This document shows positions 24,946 to 32,470 of a stretch of DNA of 34,105 nucleotides, piece after piece (the stretch's first letter is position 1; each line of letters opens with the position of its first letter). The position numbers were made by a program, and so were the translations under genes. Below the pieces are notes generated by a model. That model was not told the DNA's origin. It worked only from the letters and a program-made list of their open reading frames with translations, and searched no databases. Origin of the DNA: an uncultured Alphaproteobacteria bacterium (GTDB lineage: Bacteria > Pseudomonadota > Alphaproteobacteria > Paracaedibacterales > CAITNM01); NCBI GenBank assembly GCA_903874955.1, contig CAIQTY010000023.1:1-34105 (forward strand), read 5' to 3'.

Positions 24946-26210
24946 GGTGTTTCTTTACCCATTTTATTGAGCATATTAATGGCACTCCAAATGCCATCTT
25001 CGTGAAATCCGTATTTTAAGTAGGCACCGCAAAACCAAAGGTTATGTTCGCCTTGAATTTCATCTATCTGGCTTTGGGCCCCAATTGCTGCTGAATCAAA
25101 AATCGGATGATTAAATTCATGGACGTCATATATTTTATTTTCATCAATAGGCTTATTGGGATTAAGGGTTACAAATACAGGGGAGGATTTATCGATGTGC
25201 TGCAATGTGTTCATCCAATAGGTAACAGAAACTGAACTATTTTCAGAATTTTTATCTAACAAATAATTCCAGCTACTCCAACATTTTCGAAGGCGTGGCA
25301 TTTGCTTTTCATCGCAGTGGGTATAAACGATATTTTTTTGAGCAAGAAAATTTGAAAGGATACCTTGTTCTTTAACTGATGGGTTTTTTAATATTTTTAA
25401 AATTTCTGTGGGGTGACAACTAAAGATGATTTCGTCAAAGGTTTCAGGTTCTTCACCATTGGCTACAACCTCAACGCCCTCTTCAGTTCGATCGATAAAA
25501 TCGATAGAGGCATTTTTAACGATTTTCACATCTGATTCTAATGCTTGTTCAATTGCCTGAACGTAACTAATACTTTTGTTTTTAAGAGTGTACCACTGCG
25601 GCCTGTTATTGATGGTTAGCAAACCATGGTTGTTAAAAAAATTGATAAAAGTTGATGCTGGGAAATCTAGAATTTTTTCAGGTGGGCAACTCCAAATAGC
25701 ACCGCCCATAGGTAAAATGTAATAATCACGAAACCAAGCGCCAAGTTTCATAATGCTAATAAATTCACCCAAAGTTTGATTTGGTGAATTTTGAAGTGAT
25801 GTTAAGGCATTTTTGTTAAATTTAAAAATATCAGTAATTCCTTTTAGCATAGGAAGATTCAAGAGATTTTTTCGTTGAGCAAAAAAGCTATCAATCGATG
25901 TGCCAGACCATTCAAGTTGTCCGTCATTAGCAGAAACAGAAAAAGTCATTTCTGTTTTCGTAATATCAATTTTTAGATGCTCAAAAAATTTATTTAAATT
26001 TGGGTAATTGCGATCGTTTAAAACAATGAAGCCAGTATCTACAGATATTTCTTGATTCTGTTGATTGAGGATGGTAATTGTGCGGCTATGTCCGCCAAGG
26101 CGTTTGTCTTTTTCAAAGATGGTTATATTGTGCTTATTTCTTAAAAAATAGGCGGCACTTAATCCCGAAATGCCAGAGCCAATAATGGCAATATTTTTTC
26201 TAACAGGCAT
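24939..26210 (-). CDS. FAD/NAD(P)-binding oxidoreductase, amine-oxidase-like
   Basis: 423 residues beginning with a dinucleotide-binding fold (IAIIGSGISGLSAAYFL, G11, G13, G16), then the conserved EKDKRLGGHSRT and DTGFIVLNDRNYPNL. The C-terminal FAD stretch is NLWFCGAYLKYGFHEDGIWSA. These match the FAD protein that accompanies DUF1365 and Cfa genes in many proteobacteria and acts on modified fatty acyl chains. It is the first gene of the operon. The 91-bp gap upstream is AT-rich and presumably holds the promoter; I see no clear boxes. No rpoE/chrR regulator pair, known to control such operons in photosynthetic relatives, is in the window. Confidence 0.88.
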   Translation of the reverse strand: MPVRKNIAIIGSGISGLSAAYFLRNKHNITIFEKDKRLGGHSRTITILNQQNQEISVDTGFIVLNDRNYPNLNKFFEHLKIDITKTEMTFSVSANDGQLEWSGTSIDSFFAQRKNLLNLPMLKGITDIFKFNKNALTSLQNSPNQTLGEFISIMKLGAWFRDYYILPMGGAIWSCPPEKILDFPASTFINFFNNHGLLTINNRPQWYTLKNKSISYVQAIEQALESDVKIVKNASIDFIDRTEEGVEVVANGEEPETFDEIIFSCHPTEILKILKNPSVKEQGILSNFLAQKNIVYTHCDEKQMPRLRKCWSSWNYLLDKNSENSSVSVTYWMNTLQHIDKSSPVFVTLNPNKPIDENKIYDVHEFNHPIFDSAAIGAQSQIDEIQGEHNLWFCGAYLKYGFHEDGIWSAINMLNKMGKETPW

Positions 26211-26301
26211 GTTTCCATTGTTTAAACTTGCTTGTGAAACACTTTACCTGATTAAGAATTTTTTTCTATTCAAATTTTATTAAAATCATCCATCTGAATT
26301 T

Positions 26302-28212
26302 TTAATTTTGTAATTCTTGTATGTTTATAAAATCTTTCAGACATTCAGGATTTAGCAAAGATTGCTTATTCTTAATTTCCCTAGCATGCACAACGTCTCT
26401 TACAACTACTTCTGATAGTTTATTATTTTTAGTACGCGGTAAATCATGCACGGAAATTATTTTTGCTGGCACATGACGTGGCGTCGTGTTTTCGCGAATA
26501 TTTTTTTTGATATGGTTAATTAAATCGGCAGTCAATTCCACCCCTTGCTTTAACACTACAAAAAGAACAACGCGTTCATCATCTTGCCATTTTTGCCCAA
26601 TCGCCATACATTCCTTAATTTCGGAAATATTTTCTAGTTGTCGGTAAATTTCAGCAGTGCCTATACGCACCCCACCAGGATTAAGAGTTGCATCTGATCT
26701 TCCGTGAATAATAAGACCATGGTGGGGCGTCCATTCACAAAAATCCCCGTGATGCCAGGTATTTTTGAAGCGAGCATAATAAGCATTATGGTATTTTTGC
26801 CTATCATTATCTTTCCAAAAACCGATTGGTCTTGATGGAAAAGGTTTCGTGCACACCAATTCCCCAGCCCCTTCTTTAACTGGTATGCCGTGCTCATTAA
26901 AAACATCCATCGCAAGTCCAAGGCTTGATCCTTGTATTTCTCCTCGGTGAACTGGACTAATAGGATTGCCCATGACAAAACAGGAAACAATATCAGTTCC
27001 ACCAGAAAGGCTACTAATTTGCACATCTTGCTTAATCGATTTGTAAACGTAATCAAACGTTTCTGGAAGCAGGGGAGAGCCAGTTGATCCAATCGTTCTA
27101 AGGTGCGAAAGTTTATGGGTTTTAGTGATATCAACCTCAGATTTATTTAAACTACTAAGGTACTTAGCAGATGTTCCAAAAAAATTAATTTGAAGTTCTT
27201 CGGCAAGATCCCACAAAAAGGTTGGTGTGGGGTAGGTTGGGGACCCATCAAAAAGAACAATATGGGCACCGGATGCTAGGGCCGATACTAACCAATGCCA
27301 CATCATCCAACTACAGGTGGTGAAGTAAAAAACCCTATCTTCTGGTTTGATGTCGCATTGTAGTTGATGTTCACTTAAATGCTTTAAAAGCGTGCCGCCA
27401 ACCCCATGTACGATGCATTTTGGAATACCTGTTGTGCCTGATGAATACAATATATACAAAGGATCATTAAAGTTAACAGCCGTGAATGTAATCTCAGTTG
27501 CATTGCTTGTTGATAGAAGCTGATCCCACCTAGGGTAGTTATGTTCAAGCCCCAGATAGGAAACAACAACGACTCGCTCAACGCTTGGTAACTTTTCTAA
27601 AATTTCTGGAAGCCTATCAAGGCAAGAAAAAGTTTTCCCATTGTAATAGTAACCATCTACGGTAATGAGAACCTTTGGTTCAATTTGGGAAAACCGATCA
27701 ATGACTCCTTGGGTGCCAAAATCAGGAGAGCAAGCAGTCCAAACGCCCCCAAGGGAAGCTGCTGCTAACATGGCAGCAACAGTTTCTGGCATGTTGGGTA
27801 AATATCCTGCAACACGATCGCCTTTGGTAATTCCCCACTGTTTGAAATGATCAGCGACTTTGGCTGCAACCCAATAAAGTTCTTCGTGAGTTAGTTGTCG
27901 CTTAACTTTATCTTCTGCGATGAAACTTATCGCGATATGGTCATTGCGTTGTCGTAATAGGTTTTGCGCAAAATTCAATGTTGCATTTGGGAAAAAAACT
28001 GCTTTTTCTAGATCTTTTGCATTTTCTAATATTGTTTCACCTTTATTACCAACCACACCGCAAAAATCCCACACTCTATCCCAGAATTCAGGAATGTGAT
28101 TGATCGACCATTCATGCAAATCATGATAGTCTGTATGGATAATGTTTTTTGCAAACTTTTTAAGTAAGCTGTTTGCAACGTTTAATGATGAGGGATACCA
28201 GGGAGGGCTCAA
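26302..28212 (-). CDS. aacS: Acetoacetyl-CoA synthetase
   Basis: 636 residues, close to the family's 650. The adenylate-forming core has the P-loop SSGTTGIPK (257-265), GGTDIVSCFVMGN, and the C-terminal PGGVRIGTAEIY hinge. The acyl-transfer Lys lies in RTKNNKLSE (about K598). It is called acetoacetyl-CoA rather than acetyl-CoA synthetase because of the N-terminus (ANSLLKKFAKNI, then FWDRVWDFCGVV) and the WMMWHWLVSALASGA stretch. The start is TTG 28212-28210, supported by alignment of PPWYPSSLNVANS with family N-termini. It would activate acetoacetate for lipid or polyhydroxyalkanoate metabolism or for return to acetyl-CoA. It is divergent from the symporter gene. Confidence 0.9.
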   Translation of the reverse strand: MSPPWYPSSLNVANSLLKKFAKNIIHTDYHDLHEWSINHIPEFWDRVWDFCGVVGNKGETILENAKDLEKAVFFPNATLNFAQNLLRQRNDHIAISFIAEDKVKRQLTHEELYWVAAKVADHFKQWGITKGDRVAGYLPNMPETVAAMLAAASLGGVWTACSPDFGTQGVIDRFSQIEPKVLITVDGYYYNGKTFSCLDRLPEILEKLPSVERVVVVSYLGLEHNYPRWDQLLSTSNATEITFTAVNFNDPLYILYSSGTTGIPKCIVHGVGGTLLKHLSEHQLQCDIKPEDRVFYFTTCSWMMWHWLVSALASGAHIVLFDGSPTYPTPTFLWDLAEELQINFFGTSAKYLSSLNKSEVDITKTHKLSHLRTIGSTGSPLLPETFDYVYKSIKQDVQISSLSGGTDIVSCFVMGNPISPVHRGEIQGSSLGLAMDVFNEHGIPVKEGAGELVCTKPFPSRPIGFWKDNDRQKYHNAYYARFKNTWHHGDFCEWTPHHGLIIHGRSDATLNPGGVRIGTAEIYRQLENISEIKECMAIGQKWQDDERVVLFVVLKQGVELTADLINHIKKNIRENTTPRHVPAKIISVHDLPRTKNNKLSEVVVRDVVHAREIKNKQSLLNPECLKDFINIQELQN

Positions 28213-28277
28213 TTTTTGGATAAATATTTAGAAATCTCTTTTAATTGTATGCGCATGATCATACGAATCCCAGAAAA

Positions 28278-28306
28278 AAATTGGTGTTTATACGTAAAAT
28301 TATAAT
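28278..28306 (+). promoter_or_regulatory. Candidate promoter of the symporter gene
   Basis: A perfect TATAAT lies at 28301-28306, 27 bp before the ATG at 28334. The -35 at a 17-bp spacing is weak (AAATTG, 28278-28283). A dyad GTATG-8-CATAC at 28247-28264 lies just upstream, between the divergent starts, and could be an operator. Confidence 0.4.
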
Positions 28307-28333
28307 GAATTGTTTTGTAAGGTTTGGTGTTCA

Positions 28334-29551
28334 ATGAAATTATGGAAAAAAGTTCTTATCGGTCTCGTTCTGGGGCTTATTTTAGGATTGGTTTTAAAAG
28401 AAAAAGTTATTTACATAAAACCTTTTGGCGATATTTTTATTCGCCTTATCAAGATGATCATTGTGCCACTCATCTTTTTTGCAATTGTCAGCGGTATTTC
28501 AAATACTAAAAATCCTAAAGCACTCGGCAGAGTCGGCATAAAATCTGCGGTTGCCTATCTTCTGACTACAGTATTTGCGATTATCATTGGTTTAGGAGTG
28601 GGAACCTTATTTGAACCGGGAAGTGGAACTGTTTTAAATTTTAGCACTGATGCCCTAAAAGAAGTTCCCGAAGCGAGTGCCATTAAGATACTTGAAATTT
28701 TCCTTAATATCGTTCCAGAAAATGCTATAGATGCAATGGCCCAAGGAACAATTTTACAGGTTGTGTTTTTTGCTCTGTTCACAGGTATTACGCTCAATAG
28801 TATGGATAATCGGGCTTCTAAACGGTTAAGCGATATTTTTAATTTGGTATCCCTAATGGTTTTTCGAATGGTTCATTTAATCGTTCAGCTTTCTCCAGTT
28901 GCAGCTTGTGCCTTAACTGCTTGGGTGGTTGGGACCCAGGGCATTGTTGTTTTAGAAAAGCTTTTAAAGTTGATTGGCTGTGCCTACCTTGCGTTCGGTA
29001 TACAGTACCTTGTATTTGGCCTAATTATTTACGGGTGGACAAGACTATCACCCCTGCCATTTTTCAAGAAAAGTGTCGAATACCAAACCCTTGCTTTTTC
29101 AACGAGCAGCACGAAAGCAGCTCTACCTACAACGATTAAAGTTTGTGAAAATCGCCTGGGAGTTTCGTCCCTTAGTTCATCGTTTGTGTTGCCCCTTGGC
29201 GCATCAATAAATATGGATGGAATCGCTATTTATATCAGCCTGTGTGTTTTGTTTTTTGCTCAAGCCACCGGAAAAGTTCTCGGTATTGCTGATTATGGAA
29301 GCATTATATTACTGGGAACTTTAGGTTCAATCGGTGGCGCGGGCATACCTGGTGGAACGATCGTGATGCTACCTATGGTGCTTGGTGCGGTTGGCCTTCC
29401 TATTGAAGGAATTGCCCTGATTGCTGGAATTGACCGAATTGTTGATATGATGCGCACAACCATTAGCATTACCGGTGATGCAACCGTTGCATTGTGTGTT
29501 GATCATTCCGAAGGGCTTTTAGATAAAAATAAATACTACGCTAATATTTAG
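28334..29551 (+). CDS. gltP: Dicarboxylate/amino acid:cation symporter (DAACS family)
   Basis: 405 residues from ATG 28334; a TTG at 28310 would add 8 residues. The first helices are LWKKVLIGLVLGLILGLVL and FIRLIKMIIVPLIFFAIVSGI. Family hallmarks are the serine-rich motif AFSTSSTKAALPTT, the substrate/cation motif ASINMDGIAIY, and GIDRIVDMMRTTISITGD. These carriers couple uptake of glutamate, aspartate or C4-dicarboxylates to Na+ or H+. Substrate cannot be fixed by eye, so the symbol is provisional. For an intracellular bacterium it would supply carbon from the host. Its last 15 coding bases region (around 29534-29548) recurs upstream of the homogentisate dioxygenase gene. Confidence 0.9.
   Translation: MKLWKKVLIGLVLGLILGLVLKEKVIYIKPFGDIFIRLIKMIIVPLIFFAIVSGISNTKNPKALGRVGIKSAVAYLLTTVFAIIIGLGVGTLFEPGSGTVLNFSTDALKEVPEASAIKILEIFLNIVPENAIDAMAQGTILQVVFFALFTGITLNSMDNRASKRLSDIFNLVSLMVFRMVHLIVQLSPVAACALTAWVVGTQGIVVLEKLLKLIGCAYLAFGIQYLVFGLIIYGWTRLSPLPFFKKSVEYQTLAFSTSSTKAALPTTIKVCENRLGVSSLSSSFVLPLGASINMDGIAIYISLCVLFFAQATGKVLGIADYGSIILLGTLGSIGGAGIPGGTIVMLPMVLGAVGLPIEGIALIAGIDRIVDMMRTTISITGDATVALCVDHSEGLLDKNKYYANI
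29534..29548 (+). repeat. 15-bp direct repeat, left copy (end of gltP)
   Basis: TACTACGCTAATATT forms the last codons before the gltP stop. It recurs identically at 31005-31019. The two copies bracket the secreted-repeat gene. Confidence 0.8.
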
Positions 29552-29579
29552 CTTGGATTAGGTGGTTTTTTTTGGAGGC

Positions 29580-29612
29580 TGACACCCCAACTTTTAGAAA
29601 GTTAGGGTGTCA
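29580..29612. terminator. Strong hairpin between convergent genes, probable bidirectional terminator
   Basis: Fifteen-base arms TGACACCCCAACTTT (29580-29594) and AAAGTTAGGGTGTCA (29598-29612) pair with one non-Watson-Crick position around a 3-base loop. No T run follows on either strand, although a T8 run precedes it at about 29566-29573. Its place between convergent stop codons supports a termination role. An insertion relic is the alternative. Confidence 0.6.
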
Positions 29613-29641
29613 AGATTCAGATAAAGCGTTTTAGACTGCCA

Positions 29642-30907
29642 CTATTTTGATGGGGTGGCAGTTGCTCGTGCTCCTGAGACTGGGCTTGGTGGTGCCCCTG
29701 GTTGTGCATCGTCTTCTTCTACTATTCTTCTTTCCGCTAATGCAGAAGGTGATGATGGCGCTGATGACCCTGGTTGTGCATCGTCTTCTACTATTCTTCT
29801 TTCCGCTAATGCAGAAGGTGATGATGGCGCTGATGACCCTGGTTGTGCATCGTCTTCTTCTACTATTCTTCTTTCCGCTAATGCAGAAGGTGATGATGGC
29901 GCTGATGACCCTATTGCACCAAAGGATAATTCACCTTTTGGTAATGGGCAACTTACAGCTTCCATTCCCTGTTTTAAAAGACCTGACAGTTCATCTTCTA
30001 TAATAATATTTTCATGATGCATTGAGTCGATGATTTTTTGCAATCCTTGCTTTATGGTTTCCTTGTCCATGCCGCCACGTCTTAGGCCGAATATATAATT
30101 TCGTAAAATGTAGGGTGCAGCAGGATTTTCATATGAATCTGGATACCATATGCGTGCTTGGTTAACAACATCCATATTTTTAATAATTTGAGGTTTCCGA
30201 TTAATTCCAGTTTCCTTTTCATACTCCTTTACAATTGTCTTCATTATGTCCGTTCTGTGAAAAGCGCTTCCTTCTGGTTCGATAGAAACAATGGAAGCAT
30301 CATTTATTTTTGTTGGGGTTACGGCAGAGAAGGAGTTTCTTTTGTATGACGCTATTGCAATCAGAATACCTCCTTCTTCTCTGCTTGCTTTTGATATATT
30401 AAGACGTATTGCCTCAATAAATGTTTTTTTAGATTTGTATTCAGTAATAAATTTCATTTCCTCATAATCATCTTTATCTTCATTCAATAGATAAGAATCG
30501 CCTTTGTATGTTTTATTGTTTTTTTTATCAATTATTTGATAGGCGACCCTAATGTTTGTTTCATCAATGGTTTTTTCATAAATGTCTTCTTCATAAATGC
30601 CTATAGGTATCGAATCATTAATAGCTATTCGTGATTCTTGGGAATTTTTAAGTTGACTGAGAGTTAGAGTTCCAACACAGATTTCATTTATGTAAAATTC
30701 AATAATTGCATTCTCAGGAACATTATTCAAAGCACCAGCTATTGGCTTGTCAACACTCAACCGCATATTTCTGTAACCATCTTCTGTCATAACGTATTGT
30801 TTTAAGGGTGATATAACCGCAGATGCTTCTAGCGATGGCGCACCAAGAACGCTGATTAACAAACATGAAGCAATCGAAAGGCGCAGCATTAATTTCATTT
30901 TTTTCAT
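29642..30907 (-). CDS. Unrecognised secreted protein with C-terminal tandem repeats
   Basis: 421 residues. A signal peptide is clear (MKKMKLMLRLSIASCLLISVLGAPSLEASA), with AAGGAAT as Shine-Dalgarno. Residues about 30-330 look folded: beta-rich first (GYRNMRLSVDKPI, AIIEFYINEICVGTLTLSQ), then helical (TDIMKTIVKEYEKETGI, KETIKQGLQKIIDSM). The C-terminus carries three near-identical 23-24-residue repeats of GSSAPSSPSALAERRIVE plus EEDDAQP or EDDAQP, and ends in a Pro/Ala/Thr tail. No family recognised. Signal peptide, acidic Ser/Pro repeats and isolation from operons suggest a surface or host-interaction protein (inference). It lies between two copies of a 15-bp direct repeat. Confidence 0.68.
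   Translation of the reverse strand: MKKMKLMLRLSIASCLLISVLGAPSLEASAVISPLKQYVMTEDGYRNMRLSVDKPIAGALNNVPENAIIEFYINEICVGTLTLSQLKNSQESRIAINDSIPIGIYEEDIYEKTIDETNIRVAYQIIDKKNNKTYKGDSYLLNEDKDDYEEMKFITEYKSKKTFIEAIRLNISKASREEGGILIAIASYKRNSFSAVTPTKINDASIVSIEPEGSAFHRTDIMKTIVKEYEKETGINRKPQIIKNMDVVNQARIWYPDSYENPAAPYILRNYIFGLRRGGMDKETIKQGLQKIIDSMHHENIIIEDELSGLLKQGMEAVSCPLPKGELSFGAIGSSAPSSPSALAERRIVEEDDAQPGSSAPSSPSALAERRIVEDDAQPGSSAPSSPSALAERRIVEEDDAQPGAPPSPVSGARATATPSK
29700..29912 (-). repeat. Three tandem coding repeats (72, 69, 72 bp)
   Basis: Units occupy 29700-29771, 29772-29840 and 29841-29912. They appear identical except that the middle one lacks one codon (one Glu) of the EEDD stretch. Near identity points to recent expansion. 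The low complexity keeps other frames open on the plus strand, but these are not genes. Confidence 0.92.
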
Positions 30908-31004
30908 AATTTATTCCTTGCTTTTTTAATAATATTTTATAGTATTATTTTTATATGATTGCGTTTAATAATTTGTTAATTCGATAATATTTTTATGTAA
31001 TTTT

Positions 31005-31019
31005 TACTACGCTAATATT
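31005..31019 (+). repeat. 15-bp direct repeat, right copy (upstream of hmgA)
   Basis: TACTACGCTAATATT, identical to 29534-29548. It lies in the 186-bp AT-rich gap between the divergent secreted-protein gene and hmgA. A dyad TGATCT-18-AGATCA at 31038-31067 follows and could be an operator of hmgA. Confidence 0.8.
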
Positions 31020-31093
31020 CATAAGATGATTTTCACTTGATCTTTATCCAAATTTCACCTTAGATCAGGATATTAGTCTAAGACTTAATATGT

Positions 31094-32248
31094 ATGCGCA
31101 AATGGATTGATTTTCCTATCGTTGAAGGGGTTTGCACTAGGCAAGCTCATGCGGATTTTCCAGCCCAAGAGGATGGTTCAAAAACCTATGAACGAGAACT
31201 TGGTAAGGAGGGATTCTTTGGGCCCTGTACCCATATGATTCATCGCCACGCACCGACCGCATGGACAAGTTGGGAAGGACCACTTCGTCCCAGAGCCTTT
31301 GATTTAAACAAATGGAATCAAAACCATGATTGCCCATTTAAGACAGATCTATTTTTGCATAATCGCCATACCGAACTGAGGTGGTGGCAACTGAATCAAT
31401 CGATGACTCATCTGGCCAGAAACGGCGATGGAGACCAGTTATTATTCATTCATCAAGGGCGTGCTGACCTGTTTTGTGATTATGGGCATTTAGCTATTAA
31501 AACTGGGGATTACGTTGTACTACCGCGTTCTACGATGTGGCGACTTGATGTTATTGAACCGTTGAACATACTCATGATTGAGGCAACTGACAGTTCCTAT
31601 ATGCTACCTGATAAGGGGATTGTGGGGCCCCATGCGATTTTTGATCCAGCGATGCTTGATACCCCAAAAATAAATGATCAGTTTAAGGATCAACAAGTTG
31701 ATGCAAATCATGAATGGCAAGTTCACATCAAAAGACTTGGAAAAATCAGTGTGGTGACCTATCCATTTAACCCGCTTGATGCGATGGGATGGCACGGCAA
31801 CCTTAGCCCTGTGCGCATTAATGTGGATGATATTAGGCCTTTGATGAGCCATCGCTACCACCTACCACCTTCCGCGCACACGACTTTTGTGGCGAATCGT
31901 TTTGTAGTATGCACGTTTGCGCCTCGGCCAATCGAGAGTGATCCAGGAGCGCTAAAAGTGCCATTCTACCACAATAATGATGATTATGATGAATTCATTT
32001 TTTACCACCGCGGACAATTCTTCAGCCGTGATAACATTCACCCAGGCATGAGCACACTTCACCCTTGCGGATTTACCCATGGACCCCACCCTGGGGCGTT
32101 TGCGACAGCCACCAATTTTTCCCGCAAAGAAACTGATGAGGTTGCTGTGATGGTCGATACCCGAGATTCTCTAGAAATTGGGAATAGTTGCTCTTCTATC
32201 GAATGGGAGGAATATTCTCAAAGTTGGAAAGCTGTTGAGAAGCCTTAA
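31094..32248 (+). CDS. hmgA: Homogentisate 1,2-dioxygenase-like protein
   Basis: 384 residues of the shorter bacterial HmgA type. Candidate Fe(II) ligands lie in FYHNNDDYDEFIFY (H293, E300) and in LHPCGFTHGPHPGAF (H323, H329). Other family stretches are FFGPCTHMIHRHAPTAW, LLFIHQGRADLFCDYG and GDYVVLPRSTMWRL. The enzyme opens the ring of homogentisate, from tyrosine and phenylalanine breakdown, to maleylacetoacetate. The next enzymes (isomerase, fumarylacetoacetase) are not in the window. Acetoacetate, the pathway's end product, is the substrate of AacS 3 kb away. Short HmgA-like proteins can act on related aromatics, so the exact substrate is not certain. Confidence 0.82.
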   Translation: MRKWIDFPIVEGVCTRQAHADFPAQEDGSKTYERELGKEGFFGPCTHMIHRHAPTAWTSWEGPLRPRAFDLNKWNQNHDCPFKTDLFLHNRHTELRWWQLNQSMTHLARNGDGDQLLFIHQGRADLFCDYGHLAIKTGDYVVLPRSTMWRLDVIEPLNILMIEATDSSYMLPDKGIVGPHAIFDPAMLDTPKINDQFKDQQVDANHEWQVHIKRLGKISVVTYPFNPLDAMGWHGNLSPVRINVDDIRPLMSHRYHLPPSAHTTFVANRFVVCTFAPRPIESDPGALKVPFYHNNDDYDEFIFYHRGQFFSRDNIHPGMSTLHPCGFTHGPHPGAFATATNFSRKETDEVAVMVDTRDSLEIGNSCSSIEWEEYSQSWKAVEKP

Positions 32249-32311
32249 CTAGTTTTAGAATTTTAAGCTATTTCTTATTTTAAAGTTTGCAAAAAGCATA
32301 AATACCCTAAA

Positions 32312-32348
32312 GACCTAAATTGATCTTTGAGGAAAATTAATTAAGGTC
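32312..32348. repeat. Imperfect inverted repeat in the hmgA-antiporter spacer
   Basis: Arms GACCTAAATT (32312-32321) and AATTAAGGTC (32339-32348) match at 9 of 10 positions. The same spacer holds the perfect palindrome AAACCGGTTT (32365-32374) and a hairpin TCCGGC-AC-GCCGGA (32435-32448). These could be a terminator-like or regulatory structure. Confidence 0.45.
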
Positions 32349-32400
32349 GTTTATATCTCATCATAAACCGGTTTCAGCTAGTTGGTGTTGAGTTTCTTAC

Positions 32401-32460
32401 ATGGCATATCTATACTCCATCTTAGAATGGTTCATCCGGCACGCCGGACTCACAAATTAG
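32401..32460 (+). CDS. Possible 19-residue leader ORF before the antiporter gene
   Basis: ATG 32401 to TAG 32458-32460 encodes MAYLYSILEWFIRHAGLTN. It ends 10 bp before the antiporter start and contains the TCCGGC/GCCGGA hairpin. There is no clear Shine-Dalgarno. It is listed because of its position only and may be chance. Confidence 0.2.
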   Translation: MAYLYSILEWFIRHAGLTN

Positions 32461-32470
32461 GTAAAAATCA

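Noticed and set aside
29647..30017. Two plus-strand frames of about 120 codons opposite the secreted-repeat gene
   Set aside because: They stay open only because of the 69-72-bp repeats; the minus-strand gene has a signal peptide, a ribosome site and a non-repetitive body.
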